Assembly (NCBI RefSeq): GCF_937936435.1
Contig: NZ_CALDDG010000035.1
Span: 1 to 14,103, forward strand
From: an uncultured Sulfuricurvum sp.
Lineage (GTDB): Bacteria > Campylobacterota > Campylobacteria > Campylobacterales > Sulfurimonadaceae
DNA length: 14,103 bases
Direction: 5' to 3'
Below are positions 1 through 6,607 of this stretch, one piece after another (position 1 is the first letter of the stretch; the number at the start of each line of letters is the position of its first letter). The notes under the pieces are model-generated. The model did not search any database and was not told the DNA's origin. It saw nothing but the letters and a program-made list of their open reading frames with translations. A program made the position numbers and the translations under genes.

Positions 1-1
1 C

Positions 2-313
2 GAAAACGCGATTCTAGCCGTAGAGATGTTCGCCTATCGGCTCAAAAAGCAGCTCGGTGCCTTTATGGCGACGATGCAAGGGGTAGATGCGATCATTTTT
101 ACAGGGGGAATCGGCGAACATGCGGCTGATATCCGCACTTTAGTCTGTCAGGATCTCGAACATCTGGGGATCGTAATCGACCCGGAAAAAAACAATGCCG
201 GAGTTCAAGCGATACATCATACAGACAGCCGTGTCGCCCTCCTCGTGATCCCTACCAACGAAGAGCTGCAAATCGCCATCGATGTTCAGCAACTCCTGAA
301 TCTACACCCCTAA
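2..313 (+). CDS. ackA: acetate kinase, C-terminal part (5' end outside window)
   Basis: This is the last ~103 codons of acetate kinase, which interconverts acetate + ATP and acetyl phosphate + ADP in the cytoplasm, normally paired with phosphotransacetylase (Pta). The reading frame is open from base 2, so the start lies left of the window. The diagnostic ASKHA-fold signature is the segment DAIIFTGGIGEHAADIR (about codons 30-46 of the visible part), whose TGGIGE motif belongs to the nucleotide-binding site. The C-terminal TNEELQIA is also typical of AckA (usually TNEEL.IA.D). The gene ends with TAA and is convergent with the DUF389 gene, with only 9 nt between the stops. I see no obvious terminator hairpin in that gap. 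The family assignment is firm; pathway context (pta) is outside the window. Confidence 0.93.
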   Translation, partial: ENAILAVEMFAYRLKKQLGAFMATMQGVDAIIFTGGIGEHAADIRTLVCQDLEHLGIVIDPEKNNAGVQAIHHTDSRVALLVIPTNEELQIAIDVQQLLNLHP

Positions 314-322
314 AATCGGATC

Positions 323-1687
323 TTAGCGGATATAAATCACGACATTATTGTTTTTAGTCCGGATTTTCAGCCACTCTTCGATTTGTACCTTTTCTTGCTT
401 CGTCAACCGTTTCGGAGCATTGGCATTGAGTACCAGCCGATATTTGCTGAGATTATGCTCGGCCGCGCCCGGATCGTAGCTTTGAGAGAGGAGGACATCT
501 TTGACTTTCGGAAACAGCGCTTCGAGTTCTTTGGGAACCGCGCTGAAATGTTCACGGTTGATATTGATCAAGGCGGCATCTTTTTTGAGCTTTTCAATCT
601 GTTCCTCTTTAGTCTCCAATGCCGCTTGCGAGTTTTTGTACAACTCCGTCACAATATCCGCTTTGAGTGTCGAAACGTCCAAATTTTCCCGCTCACCGTT
701 TTGATAGACTTTGAGTTTGGCATTTTCAAGCCCCGCACTCGTTAAACGGTTGCTGATATTGTTCAATTCGCTTTGGGGTACGTGATCACCGATCAGAAAA
801 ACTTTGATCAATTGCGTATGCGGATCGATTTTGACCTGAGCGACATTGGTGTTTTTAAAATTGAGCTGTTCGTTCACAAAACTGTTCGCTTTGGCTTTGA
901 ACACCTCTTCTCCAACAAGCTGATACGCCAGATAAGAACTTGGCAACATGGTCAAAACAACAATGACGGCAATATAGCGCTGGGCTCTTTTCGCTACATC
1001 AGGATCGACGTATTTTTTTTCGGCGACGCTGAATACCCGTACGACGATAAACGACGAGAGGGCAATAAAAACGAAATTAATCGTATAGAGATAAAAGGCG
1101 CCGAAAAAATAGTTCCAATGCCCCGTCGCCAATCCGAATCCTGCAGTACACAAAGGCGGCATTAATGCCGTTGCGATGGCGACACCGGGGATAACGTTGC
1201 TTTTTTCTTTACGCGTCGCACCGACGATACCGGCCAAGCCGCCGAAAAATCCGATCAGAACATCCCAAGCCGTCGGTGTCGTTCGCGCCAATAACTCCGA
1301 TTGTGCCGTATCCAGAGGAGAGATCAAAAAATAGAGCGTGGAGGTCAACAGCGCGATAATCGTTGCAACGAAGAGATTTTTGAATGCGCGCCGGATAAGA
1401 GCAAAATCGTTGATCCCGGCTCCGTATCCGATCCCCATAATCGGCCCCATCAGCGGCGAGATCAACATCGCCCCGATAATAACTGCCGTGGAGTTGACGT
1501 TCAGACCGATGGAAGCGACGAAAATCGCAAACATCAAAATCCATAGATTACTCCCTTTCATGTGGATATCGCCGCGAATCCGCTCGTCGATGACCTCATC
1601 CTCGGCTTTATCGTCGGTCAAACTCAACCGTTCACGAATGATCTCCTTGAGGTTGATCCATACCCGATGTTCCTGCATCGTATTCAT
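323..1687 (-). CDS. DUF389 family multi-spanning inner-membrane protein
   Basis: A 454-residue membrane protein of the DUF389 family, whose biochemical function is not established. After a charged N-terminus (about 1-45), hydrophobic segments lie near residues 47-62, 66-90, 102-123, 142-157, 163-188, 190-218 and 238-258. The family hallmarks are the glycine/proline-rich segment STAVIIGAMLISPLMGPI (66-83) and GVAIATALMPPLCTAG (168-183). A hydrophilic C-terminal domain (about 260-454) includes a short lysine/glutamate-rich helix near 355-375. The start ATG at 1687 has a good Shine-Dalgarno (AGGAG, 7 nt upstream). An in-frame ATG three codons later is less well spaced. It is divergent from the lipoprotein gene and transcribed from a perfect TATAAT box. 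Family call strong; function unknown. Confidence 0.9.
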   Translation of the reverse strand: MNTMQEHRVWINLKEIIRERLSLTDDKAEDEVIDERIRGDIHMKGSNLWILMFAIFVASIGLNVNSTAVIIGAMLISPLMGPIMGIGYGAGINDFALIRRAFKNLFVATIIALLTSTLYFLISPLDTAQSELLARTTPTAWDVLIGFFGGLAGIVGATRKEKSNVIPGVAIATALMPPLCTAGFGLATGHWNYFFGAFYLYTINFVFIALSSFIVVRVFSVAEKKYVDPDVAKRAQRYIAVIVVLTMLPSSYLAYQLVGEEVFKAKANSFVNEQLNFKNTNVAQVKIDPHTQLIKVFLIGDHVPQSELNNISNRLTSAGLENAKLKVYQNGERENLDVSTLKADIVTELYKNSQAALETKEEQIEKLKKDAALININREHFSAVPKELEALFPKVKDVLLSQSYDPGAAEHNLSKYRLVLNANAPKRLTKQEKVQIEEWLKIRTKNNNVVIYIR

Positions 1688-1742
1688 CCGTTCTCTCCTG
1701 CTCTTATCATTCTTTTACCGAATTAATAATAATCCCTCCTCG

Positions 1743-1748
1743 ATTATA
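1743..1748 (-). promoter_or_regulatory. sigma70-type -10 box for the DUF389 gene
   Basis: On the minus strand this reads TATAAT, a perfect -10 consensus, about 55 nt upstream of the DUF389 start codon. No good -35 hexamer lies 16-18 nt upstream, which is usual for Campylobacterota housekeeping promoters. Predicted only from sequence. Confidence 0.55.
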
Positions 1749-1776
1749 CCCGCTCTGTCCCTATTTCATCATCATA

Positions 1777-1785
1777 TGCTATACT
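1777..1785 (+). promoter_or_regulatory. extended -10 promoter for the lipoprotein gene
   Basis: The sequence TGCTATACT is an extended -10 element (TGn followed by TATACT, 5 of 6 to TATAAT). It would start transcription near 1792, giving a leader of about 16 nt that just includes the AAGGAAA ribosome-binding site before the ATG at 1808. It lies about 30 bp from the divergent DUF389 -10 box, so the two promoters are nearly back to back. Confidence 0.5.
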
Positions 1786-1807
1786 CGCATTTAAAAAGGA
1801 AACCATA

Positions 1808-2617
1808 ATGTTACGGCTGATGATACCGATCCTTTTACTCTTACTCAGCGGCTGTACACCGCAACCTGCACCTAAAGAAGCGTCATCAAGCGCATGTTTA
1901 TCATCCGAACAGCTCTCACGCTATAGCTATAATTCCCTTTCGCGTGTCGCCGCACTGCTCCAAGAAGATACGAAGACCATGAACGATTTCGATCTTTTTA
2001 TCAATGCGATGAAAAATACCGTCAATAATTATGCCCAAATGATCCAATCGAGCGTTTATCTCTCCAATGCAATCCGTTTTCTGCCGATCCCATATGCGGG
2101 AGAAGTCTCCAACGCCACCAAACTGTTCTCTAATACCCTGCTCCATCTCAATACCGCCGGCGTCGCGCTCGACCGTTATCGCCAAAGCTCGGCATACTTT
2201 TTGAAAAGTTTCGCCAAACTCTCTCCCGACACCGCAACTCCCTCAGAACTGGCAAAACTCGCTATGTATGCCGATACCCGCATGATGGCGGATGCACGCG
2301 ATCTTCAAATCGCGCTGCACAAAATATCTTCATCCGCTGCGATGATCGCCGCTACGGCGCAAACTCTTTCCAATGCCGCGGATTCGACAGGTAATTATCT
2401 CAATCAGGCCAAATCCCTGGTCGGAATGCAAAGCACGCAAGACGATAAAGTCAAAATAAACGAAAGTAAAACCTCTATCAATGCCCGTCTCGCACAGCTG
2501 AGCCAAAAAATCGCATCCTTGGAAAACAGTGCCGACACACACCGCCAAAATATCGCCAAAGCACGTATCTATGCCGATTTGGCGACTCAGCTCGATATCA
2601 CTGAAACGACCCGCTGA
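1808..2617 (+). CDS. putative helical lipoprotein of unknown function
   Basis: A 269-residue secreted protein that I do not recognise as a named family. The N-terminus is a lipoprotein signal peptide: a short hydrophobic run (residues 4-13) followed by the lipobox LSGC, with Cys16 as the predicted lipidated residue. The mature N-terminus is Pro/Ala/Ser-rich. The remainder looks almost entirely alpha-helical and Asn/Ala/Ser-rich, with a weakly coiled-coil C-terminal stretch (about 205-255, alternating Ile/Leu with Lys/Ser/Asn). A second cysteine (about residue 30) follows the lipobox. The start is supported by AAGGAAA 7 nt upstream. It stands alone between the divergent DUF389 gene and the sigma28-driven motility gene. 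A periplasmic-facing, membrane-anchored role is inferred; the exact function cannot be told from sequence. Confidence 0.75.
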   Translation: MLRLMIPILLLLLSGCTPQPAPKEASSSACLSSEQLSRYSYNSLSRVAALLQEDTKTMNDFDLFINAMKNTVNNYAQMIQSSVYLSNAIRFLPIPYAGEVSNATKLFSNTLLHLNTAGVALDRYRQSSAYFLKSFAKLSPDTATPSELAKLAMYADTRMMADARDLQIALHKISSSAAMIAATAQTLSNAADSTGNYLNQAKSLVGMQSTQDDKVKINESKTSINARLAQLSQKIASLENSADTHRQNIAKARIYADLATQLDITETTR

Positions 2618-2636
2618 TTATTACGCCATTTTTTCT

Positions 2637-2662
2637 TAAAAAATTGCTGATTATGCCGATAT
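2637..2662 (+). promoter_or_regulatory. sigma28 (FliA) flagellar promoter
   Basis: TAAA at 2637-2640, a 14-nt spacer, then GCCGATAT at 2655-2662. This is a near-perfect match to the flagellar sigma28 consensus TAAA-N14/16-GCCGATAA (7 of 8 in the -10), and its core CGATAT also fits the CGATWT form described for Campylobacter FliA promoters. It lies 30 nt upstream of the ATG of the small motility-protein gene, the kind of late flagellar gene expected to use it. Alternative: chance match, unlikely given the gene behind it. Confidence 0.8.
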
Positions 2663-2692
2663 AGTTACACTCCATATTAGGGAGGAAAGACC

Positions 2693-2878
2693 ATGGATTC
2701 GATTAGTTCAACATCGGGTATGGGTCCGGAAATCTATGCGATGAAAAAAGCAATGGAGACGCAAGGCGAAGGGGTAATGAAGTTACTCGAAAGCGCCGGA
2801 GCGGCTTCTGCATCATCTAATAGTGTATCCGGATCCGCAGTGACCGGTATCGGTCAAACACTCGATATCCGGGCTTGA
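2693..2878 (+). CDS. YjfB-type small putative motility protein
   Basis: A 61-residue soluble protein resembling the YjfB putative-motility-protein family (Pfam YjfB_motility). These are short proteins with a conserved Met-Lys-Lys-Ala-Met core. Here the helix EIYAMKKAMETQGEGVMKLLES (about 13-34) carries that core, and the C-terminal half is Ser/Ala/Gly-rich and probably disordered, ending GQTLDIRA. The start has a strong Shine-Dalgarno (GGAGG, about 8 nt upstream), and a sigma28 promoter sits directly upstream, tying expression to late flagellar assembly. The family's molecular role is not known; family members in other bacteria are reported under the flagellar sigma factor. The gene ends in TGA and is followed at once by a hairpin before the convergent small gene. 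Confidence 0.78.
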   Translation: MDSISSTSGMGPEIYAMKKAMETQGEGVMKLLESAGAASASSNSVSGSAVTGIGQTLDIRA

Positions 2879-2880
2879 GG

Positions 2881-2901
2881 GCAATCCTGAATCAGGATTG
2901 C
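2881..2901. terminator. hairpin between convergent small genes (possible bidirectional terminator)
   Basis: Perfect inverted repeat: GCAATCCTGA, one central base, TCAGGATTGC. It fills nearly all of the 23-nt gap between two convergent genes and could form an 8-bp stem with a 5-nt loop on either strand. There is no U-tract on either side, so it is not a textbook intrinsic terminator. It may instead act as an RNA-stabilising 3' hairpin. Confidence 0.5.
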
Positions 2902-3114
2902 TCAATAGCTCTCTTCACCGACGGTGATGACAAAGTTATCATCCACTTCAACCACACCGAACGCATGCTGACCGCAAAAACTTTCATTTAACTCTTGTGC
3001 CCATGCACGCGCGATCCGCATCGCATTTTCTTTGTCATCAAAAGTCTTAATCTGAGGCATATTTTTTCGGATTGCGCATTTGCACATTTTTTCTACAACA
3101 ACATGATATTCCAT
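2902..3114 (-). CDS. small Cys/His-motif protein, paralogue of its upstream neighbour
   Basis: A 70-residue soluble protein I cannot assign to a family. It opens with MEYHVVVEKMCKCA, containing a CxC pair at 11 and 13, and carries FCGQHAF (46-52), giving a further Cys47 and His50. It ends with a conserved VEVDDNFVI strand (55-63). Aligned without gaps to the product of the gene upstream, 29 of the first 63 residues are identical, including every Cys/His of these motifs. A CxC plus CxxH set could bind a metal ion or be redox-active, but this is inference. The ribosome-binding site AGGAG (3121-3125 on the plus strand) is 6 nt before the ATG and directly abuts the upstream gene's stop, so the two genes are co-transcribed. 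Confidence 0.72.
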   Translation of the reverse strand: MEYHVVVEKMCKCAIRKNMPQIKTFDDKENAMRIARAWAQELNESFCGQHAFGVVEVDDNFVITVGEESY

Positions 3115-3125
3115 AATTTTCTCCT

Positions 3126-3353
3126 CTAGTGATCCGATTTACAGCCGCAGCCGCCTACCATACCGATGACAAAATTGTCATTCACTTCCACCAATTGAAA
3201 CTCGTGTTTACCGCAAAAGTTCCCTTGCATATACGCCAACTGCGTTTGTGCGGCTTCATGAGCCGAATCTTTCGTTTCAAATGAGGCGATTTGGGAGAAG
3301 CCCTCTTTTTTCGCGCAGCTGCACAGTTTTTCAATAACTACGTGGTGTTCCAT
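3126..3353 (-). CDS. small Cys/His-motif protein, first of a tandem pair
   Basis: A 75-residue soluble protein, paralogous to the next gene in the same operon. Numbered from the chosen start, it begins MEHHVVIEKLCSCAKK (CxC at 11/13), has FCGKHEF (46-52) and VEVNDNFVI (55-63), then an extra C-terminal tail GGCGCKSDH that its paralogue lacks. The tail adds two more cysteines and a terminal histidine. An upstream in-frame ATG at 3359 would add two residues, but its Shine-Dalgarno AAGGA ends only 1 nt before it. The same AAGGA is 7 nt from the ATG at 3353, and that start also aligns exactly with the paralogue, so 3353 is preferred. Metal binding or redox function is possible but unproven. Family unknown to me. 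Confidence 0.74.
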   Translation of the reverse strand: MEHHVVIEKLCSCAKKEGFSQIASFETKDSAHEAAQTQLAYMQGNFCGKHEFQLVEVNDNFVIGMVGGCGCKSDH

Positions 3354-3360
3354 GCTCATA

Positions 3361-3365
3361 TCCTT
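3361..3365 (-). promoter_or_regulatory. Shine-Dalgarno deciding the start of the 75-residue Cys/His protein
   Basis: On the minus strand this is AAGGA. It leaves a 7-nt spacer to the ATG at 3353 but only 1 nt to the ATG at 3359, so the shorter protein is the likely product. Confidence 0.6.
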
Positions 3366-3437
3366 TTCAAGTAATTGTTACCTATCTGCATAGAACATTC
3401 CAGAAACGAAGTATCAACCGTTTCCCTCGTCAATCTG

Positions 3438-3446
3438 TGTTATAAT
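3438..3446 (+). promoter_or_regulatory. extended -10 promoter for the first c-di-GMP operon
   Basis: TGTTATAAT is a perfect extended -10 (TGn-TATAAT) 35 nt upstream of the ATG at 3481. No convincing -35 is present. It predicts transcription from about 3453 through the interrupted sensor gene and the PhnD-GGDEF-EAL gene. The ribosome-binding site GAGGA follows at 3469-3473. Confidence 0.6.
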
Positions 3447-3480
3447 AGTCAGTGTCCACTGTAACACCGAGGAAACTTGA

Positions 3481-4023
3481 ATGAAGACAAAAGAGGCTTT
3501 CTGTACTCAACGCGCCTTCGTAACCGCTTTTGTCTATTTTGTATTCGGGACGTTATGGATTTTATTTTCCGATAATGCCGTCGAACTCCTCTCTCAAAAC
3601 AACCTCAATCCAAACCTTTTGCAGACGTATAAAGGAGTTTTTTACGTTTTTGCCACCAGCATTCTCCTCTATTTTATGGTTTTGCGTTTTTTACACGTAC
3701 AGGCAAAAGAGTACGCAAAAGAGATCGAAGCCCTGGAGACCCAAAATCGGCTTCGTGAATCTTTGGAGCAAACAGAGCAGATGTACCATGCGCTCTTTGA
3801 CAATATGCTTGATTCCGTTGCTTATTGCCGGATGATTTACGCGGATACTACCCCGGTCGATTATGAATTTTTGCGTGTCAATCCCATCTTTGAATCGGTA
3901 ACCGGAATAAAAGACCCCGTCGGACGAAAAATGAGTGAATTGATTCCCAATTACGCACGGGACAATTCCGAAACACTTGACGTATTCGGCGAAGTGGCTT
4001 CCAGCGGAAAATCGCGCAGATGA
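3481..4023 (+). CDS. 5' fragment: two-helix membrane anchor plus truncated PAS
   Basis: The 180 residues that would be made if translation stops at the TGA. It starts at an ATG with GAGGA 7 nt upstream. Two hydrophobic segments (11-30 and 53-71) flank a short periplasmic stretch. The pattern, with an SD pair just after the first helix and KGVFYVFATS at the start of the second, is a recurrent N-terminal input module of bacterial PAS/GGDEF proteins. A charged linker helix follows (74-100), then roughly two-thirds of a PAS fold (MYHALFDNMLDSVAYCRMIY onwards). Without its last strands this PAS is unlikely to fold properly, and there is no output domain, so the fragment alone probably has no signalling activity. 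Confidence 0.55.
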   Translation: MKTKEAFCTQRAFVTAFVYFVFGTLWILFSDNAVELLSQNNLNPNLLQTYKGVFYVFATSILLYFMVLRFLHVQAKEYAKEIEALETQNRLRESLEQTEQMYHALFDNMLDSVAYCRMIYADTTPVDYEFLRVNPIFESVTGIKDPVGRKMSELIPNYARDNSETLDVFGEVASSGKSRR

Positions 4024-4074
4024 GAACATTACCTCAAAGCCGTCGACAAATGGTTCAGTTTTTCGATTTACAGT

Positions 4075-6606
4075 TTGCATGCGGGTGAAATCATCGTCAT
4101 CGCTTCAGATGTTTCCGCTGAAAAAAAAGCGCTTCAAGCACTTAAAAACCAAGAAGAGATTCTCGAGCGTACCAGCCAAATGGCAAAAGTCGGGGGGTGG
4201 GAGATCGATCCGATCACACTAAAAGGGAGATGGACTGCCGAAGTTGCCCGTATTCATGATTTAGATATCGATACGGAGATCGACGTTCAAAAAGGGATCG
4301 GATTTTATACCGAAAACTCCAAACCTATTATTGCCAAAGCCGTTCACGACGCGATTAAAAATGCGTTACCTTACGATCTCGAGCTGGAGATCATCTCCGC
4401 TAAAGGGGTACATAAATGGGTCAGAACTACCGGAAATCCTATAGTAGACAACGGTCGGGTAGTCTCCGTACGAGGAGTGATGCAGGATATTACCGTCCAA
4501 AAACTGGCCCAGATCAAACTCGATGAGCAGCATGTACTGTTAGAAACCATCATTAACAGCTCCCCCGATGCCATTTTTGCCAAAGACAGGGAGGGCAAAT
4601 ATATTTTGTTCAACGAAGGGGCGGCAAAACTGGTCGGTATCCCGGCAGCCGAAGTTATCGGAAAAACCGATAAAGCACTCTTCTCTTCCGAAGCGGCAGA
4701 TGCGCTGCGTGAAATCGACCGCTCGATTCTGGAATCCAAAACCATCAAAGATATCGAAGAGCACCTTACCGCCATCAACGGCGAGAGCAAATACTATTGG
4801 GCGACAAAGGGACCTTTATTCCGTGAATCGGGAGAGTTGCTCGGATTGTTCGGTATCTCCAGAGACATCACCGAACGCAAAAATGCCGAAATCAACCTCC
4901 TCCAGCATAAAACCATCTTCGAAAACCTTGCCGAAGGGGTTTATGCCGTCGATACCCAAAACCGCTGTACCTATATCAACAATGCCGCACTTCATCTATT
5001 GCAAATGACCGAAGAAGAGGTGTTAGGCCAGAAGCCTCACGATATTTTCCATCATCATACCGATGACGAAACCGGGAGTACCTGTTTGATAAATGACGCC
5101 GTTCTTTCCGGAAAACAGGTTCGTATAGAAGACCACTTTATCTCTAAAGAGGGGAATATTTTCCCTGTATCGGTCAGCGTTTCCCCGATTAGGCTTCAGG
5201 AGACGCTGATCGGCTCAGTGATCACGTTTGAAGATATAACCCAGCAACGGGCAAGCCAAGCATTTATTATCGAAGAAAAAGAACGCTTCGATTATATGGC
5301 GCACCACGATCCTCTTACCGATTTACCGAACCGGTTCAGCCTCTTAGAAACCCTTAAAAACAAAATGGGACGTACGCCGAGTCAGCCGTTTGCCTTATTA
5401 TTTCTCGACTTGGACGGCTTCAAAGAGATCAATGATTCCTACGGACACCCGTTCGGAGATGCATTGCTGATACATTTTACACAGCTTCTCCATGATATTT
5501 GTACCTCTCATGCCTTCCTTGTCCGAAGCGGCGGAGACGAATTTGTCATTCTGACATCGACTACGGAACGCGAAAAGATTAAAATAACGATCGGCAAATT
5601 AGTCGAAAGGCTCTCATTACCGTTTTTAATAGATGGGACCGAAGTGTATATCACTGCCAGTATCGGTATCTCTTTTTATCCCGAAGATGCCGACACCCCC
5701 GAAGATATTCTGAAAAATGCCGATGCCGCTATGTACAATGCCAAAAGATCAGGTAAAAATACCTATAGCTTTTTTGACAAAATCCTCACCAAAGATATTT
5801 TGGAAAAAACCATCATCGCTACAAATCTCAAAAAAGCGATCGCGAACCACGATTTGCTGCTGCACTATCAACCCCAAATCGACCCACAAACGAACCGCAT
5901 AATCGGGATCGAAGCACTAGTGCGGTGGATTCATGATGAAAAAATGATTCCGCCTACCCTCTTTATCCCTATCGCCGAAGAGAGGGGATTGATCGTAGAA
6001 CTCGGTGCTTTTATTTTGGAACAGGGCTTTTCAGCGGCCCAACAGTGGGCCGATATGGGAATTTTACCCGGACGGCTCGCTATCAATGTCTCCGCACGGC
6101 AGCTTACCCATCCCAATTTTTTCAATCAGCTGGTTACCCTTCTTCAAAAAACCGCGTGTAATCCGGAATGGATCGAACTTGAGATCACCGAAAGCTCTAT
6201 CCTCGAATATCCCGACAAGATGATTGTTTTACTGGAGAAAATTAAAAATCAAGGGTTCAAAATATCAATCGACGATTTCGGAACCGGATATTCGTCGCTC
6301 TCTTATCTGAAAAACCTTCCGGTCGATAAGCTTAAAATCGATATTTCGTTTATCCGGAACATTACCCACGAACCGAAAAACCAATCTATTGTCAAAACGA
6401 TCATTGCCCTGGCTAAAGGGCTGGGAATGTGTGCTCTGGCCGAGGGTGTCGAAAGTTCCGAAGAACTCCAATTTTTATCCGACCACGGTATCGATTCGGT
6501 ACAGGGATTTTACTATTACCATCCTATCAGCAAAGAGACGTTGCACGATCTCCTGATCCGTAAAAATGAGCTCTCTCCCCATATCGGCAAAGGGACCTTC
6601 TGCTAA
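4075..6606 (+). CDS. 3' fragment: PAS-PAS-PAS-GGDEF-EAL output portion
   Basis: The longest stretch that could start independently after the TGA (843 residues from TTG at 4075). That TTG, and the next in-frame ATGs (for example before AKVGGW), lack any Shine-Dalgarno, so independent translation looks poor. Numbered from the TTG, it holds three PAS domains (28-143, 153-270, 277-392), each ending in a DIT exit motif. The GGDEF domain has DPLTDLPNR (412-420), a DLDGFKEIND metal/base-binding loop and SGGDEF (485-490), with no RxxD inhibitory site at the usual position. The EAL domain has EAL (613-615), NVSARQ, EITES, DDFGTGYSSL, LKID, EGVES and QGF, i.e. the full set of phosphodiesterase metal and catalytic residues. 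It ends 1 nt before the next start codon. Confidence 0.6.
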   Translation: MHAGEIIVIASDVSAEKKALQALKNQEEILERTSQMAKVGGWEIDPITLKGRWTAEVARIHDLDIDTEIDVQKGIGFYTENSKPIIAKAVHDAIKNALPYDLELEIISAKGVHKWVRTTGNPIVDNGRVVSVRGVMQDITVQKLAQIKLDEQHVLLETIINSSPDAIFAKDREGKYILFNEGAAKLVGIPAAEVIGKTDKALFSSEAADALREIDRSILESKTIKDIEEHLTAINGESKYYWATKGPLFRESGELLGLFGISRDITERKNAEINLLQHKTIFENLAEGVYAVDTQNRCTYINNAALHLLQMTEEEVLGQKPHDIFHHHTDDETGSTCLINDAVLSGKQVRIEDHFISKEGNIFPVSVSVSPIRLQETLIGSVITFEDITQQRASQAFIIEEKERFDYMAHHDPLTDLPNRFSLLETLKNKMGRTPSQPFALLFLDLDGFKEINDSYGHPFGDALLIHFTQLLHDICTSHAFLVRSGGDEFVILTSTTEREKIKITIGKLVERLSLPFLIDGTEVYITASIGISFYPEDADTPEDILKNADAAMYNAKRSGKNTYSFFDKILTKDILEKTIIATNLKKAIANHDLLLHYQPQIDPQTNRIIGIEALVRWIHDEKMIPPTLFIPIAEERGLIVELGAFILEQGFSAAQQWADMGILPGRLAINVSARQLTHPNFFNQLVTLLQKTACNPEWIELEITESSILEYPDKMIVLLEKIKNQGFKISIDDFGTGYSSLSYLKNLPVDKLKIDISFIRNITHEPKNQSIVKTIIALAKGLGMCALAEGVESSEELQFLSDHGIDSVQGFYYYHPISKETLHDLLIRKNELSPHIGKGTFC
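4897..6585 (+). repeat. duplicated PAS-GGDEF-EAL module, copy 1
   Basis: Homologous in protein order and sequence to 7979-9640. It starts at the last PAS domain (LLQHKTIFENLAEGVYAVDT) and continues through EAL. In the EAL core, 63 of 67 residues are identical to copy 2. At the DNA level there are short exact blocks (for example 26 nt at 4930-4955 matching 8012-8037) separated by many synonymous differences, so the duplication is old while the protein was conserved. Confidence 0.8.
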
Positions 6607-6607
6607 T

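Larger units (their letters stand above)
3481..6606 (+). pseudogene. membrane PAS4-GGDEF-EAL c-di-GMP protein interrupted by an in-frame TGA
   Basis: The reading frame from the ATG at 3481 is closed by TGA at 4021-4023 (codon 181), then stays open in the same frame to TAA at 6604-6606, 1041 codons in all. The stop falls inside a PAS domain: the residues before it (SSGKSRR) and after it (EHYLKAVDKWFSFSIYS) form one continuous PAS strand pair ending in a normal SDVSAEKKA exit. This is therefore one gene with a nonsense codon, not two genes. Layout in full-length numbering: two membrane helices (11-30, 53-71), linker helix (74-100), PAS (101-215), PAS (~226-342), PAS (~351-468), PAS (~475-590), GGDEF (~600-765), EAL (~775-1030). 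All downstream catalytic motifs are intact and there are no other lesions, so the mutation is recent, an assembly error, or suppressed. The intact protein would be an inner-membrane sensor that makes or hydrolyses c-di-GMP. Confidence 0.8.

Noticed and set aside
773..1165. Open frames antisense to the DUF389 gene (also 383-745 and 1338-1808)
   Set aside because: They lie opposite a well-supported membrane protein gene, lack ribosome-binding sites and have no recognisable domains.
2628..2644. ATTTTTT-CTT-AAAAAAT as a terminator of the lipoprotein gene
   Set aside because: The stem is purely A/T with a 3-nt loop and no following U-run, and it overlaps the -35 element of the sigma28 promoter. 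More likely AT-rich promoter DNA.
3360..3420. A promoter for the Cys/His pair
   Set aside because: TTGATA followed by TATGCA on the minus strand can be read as -35/-10, but the spacer is 19 nt and the -10 is poor. Not strong enough to list.
4021..4023. TGA as selenocysteine or as a recoded sense codon (alternative genetic code)
   Set aside because: PAS domains do not use selenocysteine and no convincing downstream SECIS hairpin was seen. TGA is the normal terminator of other genes here (2615-2617, 2876-2878, and the minus-strand small gene ending at 2902), so the code is standard.
6566..6607. Longer start for the PhnD-GGDEF-EAL gene at 6566
   Set aside because: It would place 14 polar residues before the signal peptide and overlap the previous gene by 41 nt. 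The ATG at 6608 gives a normal signal peptide.
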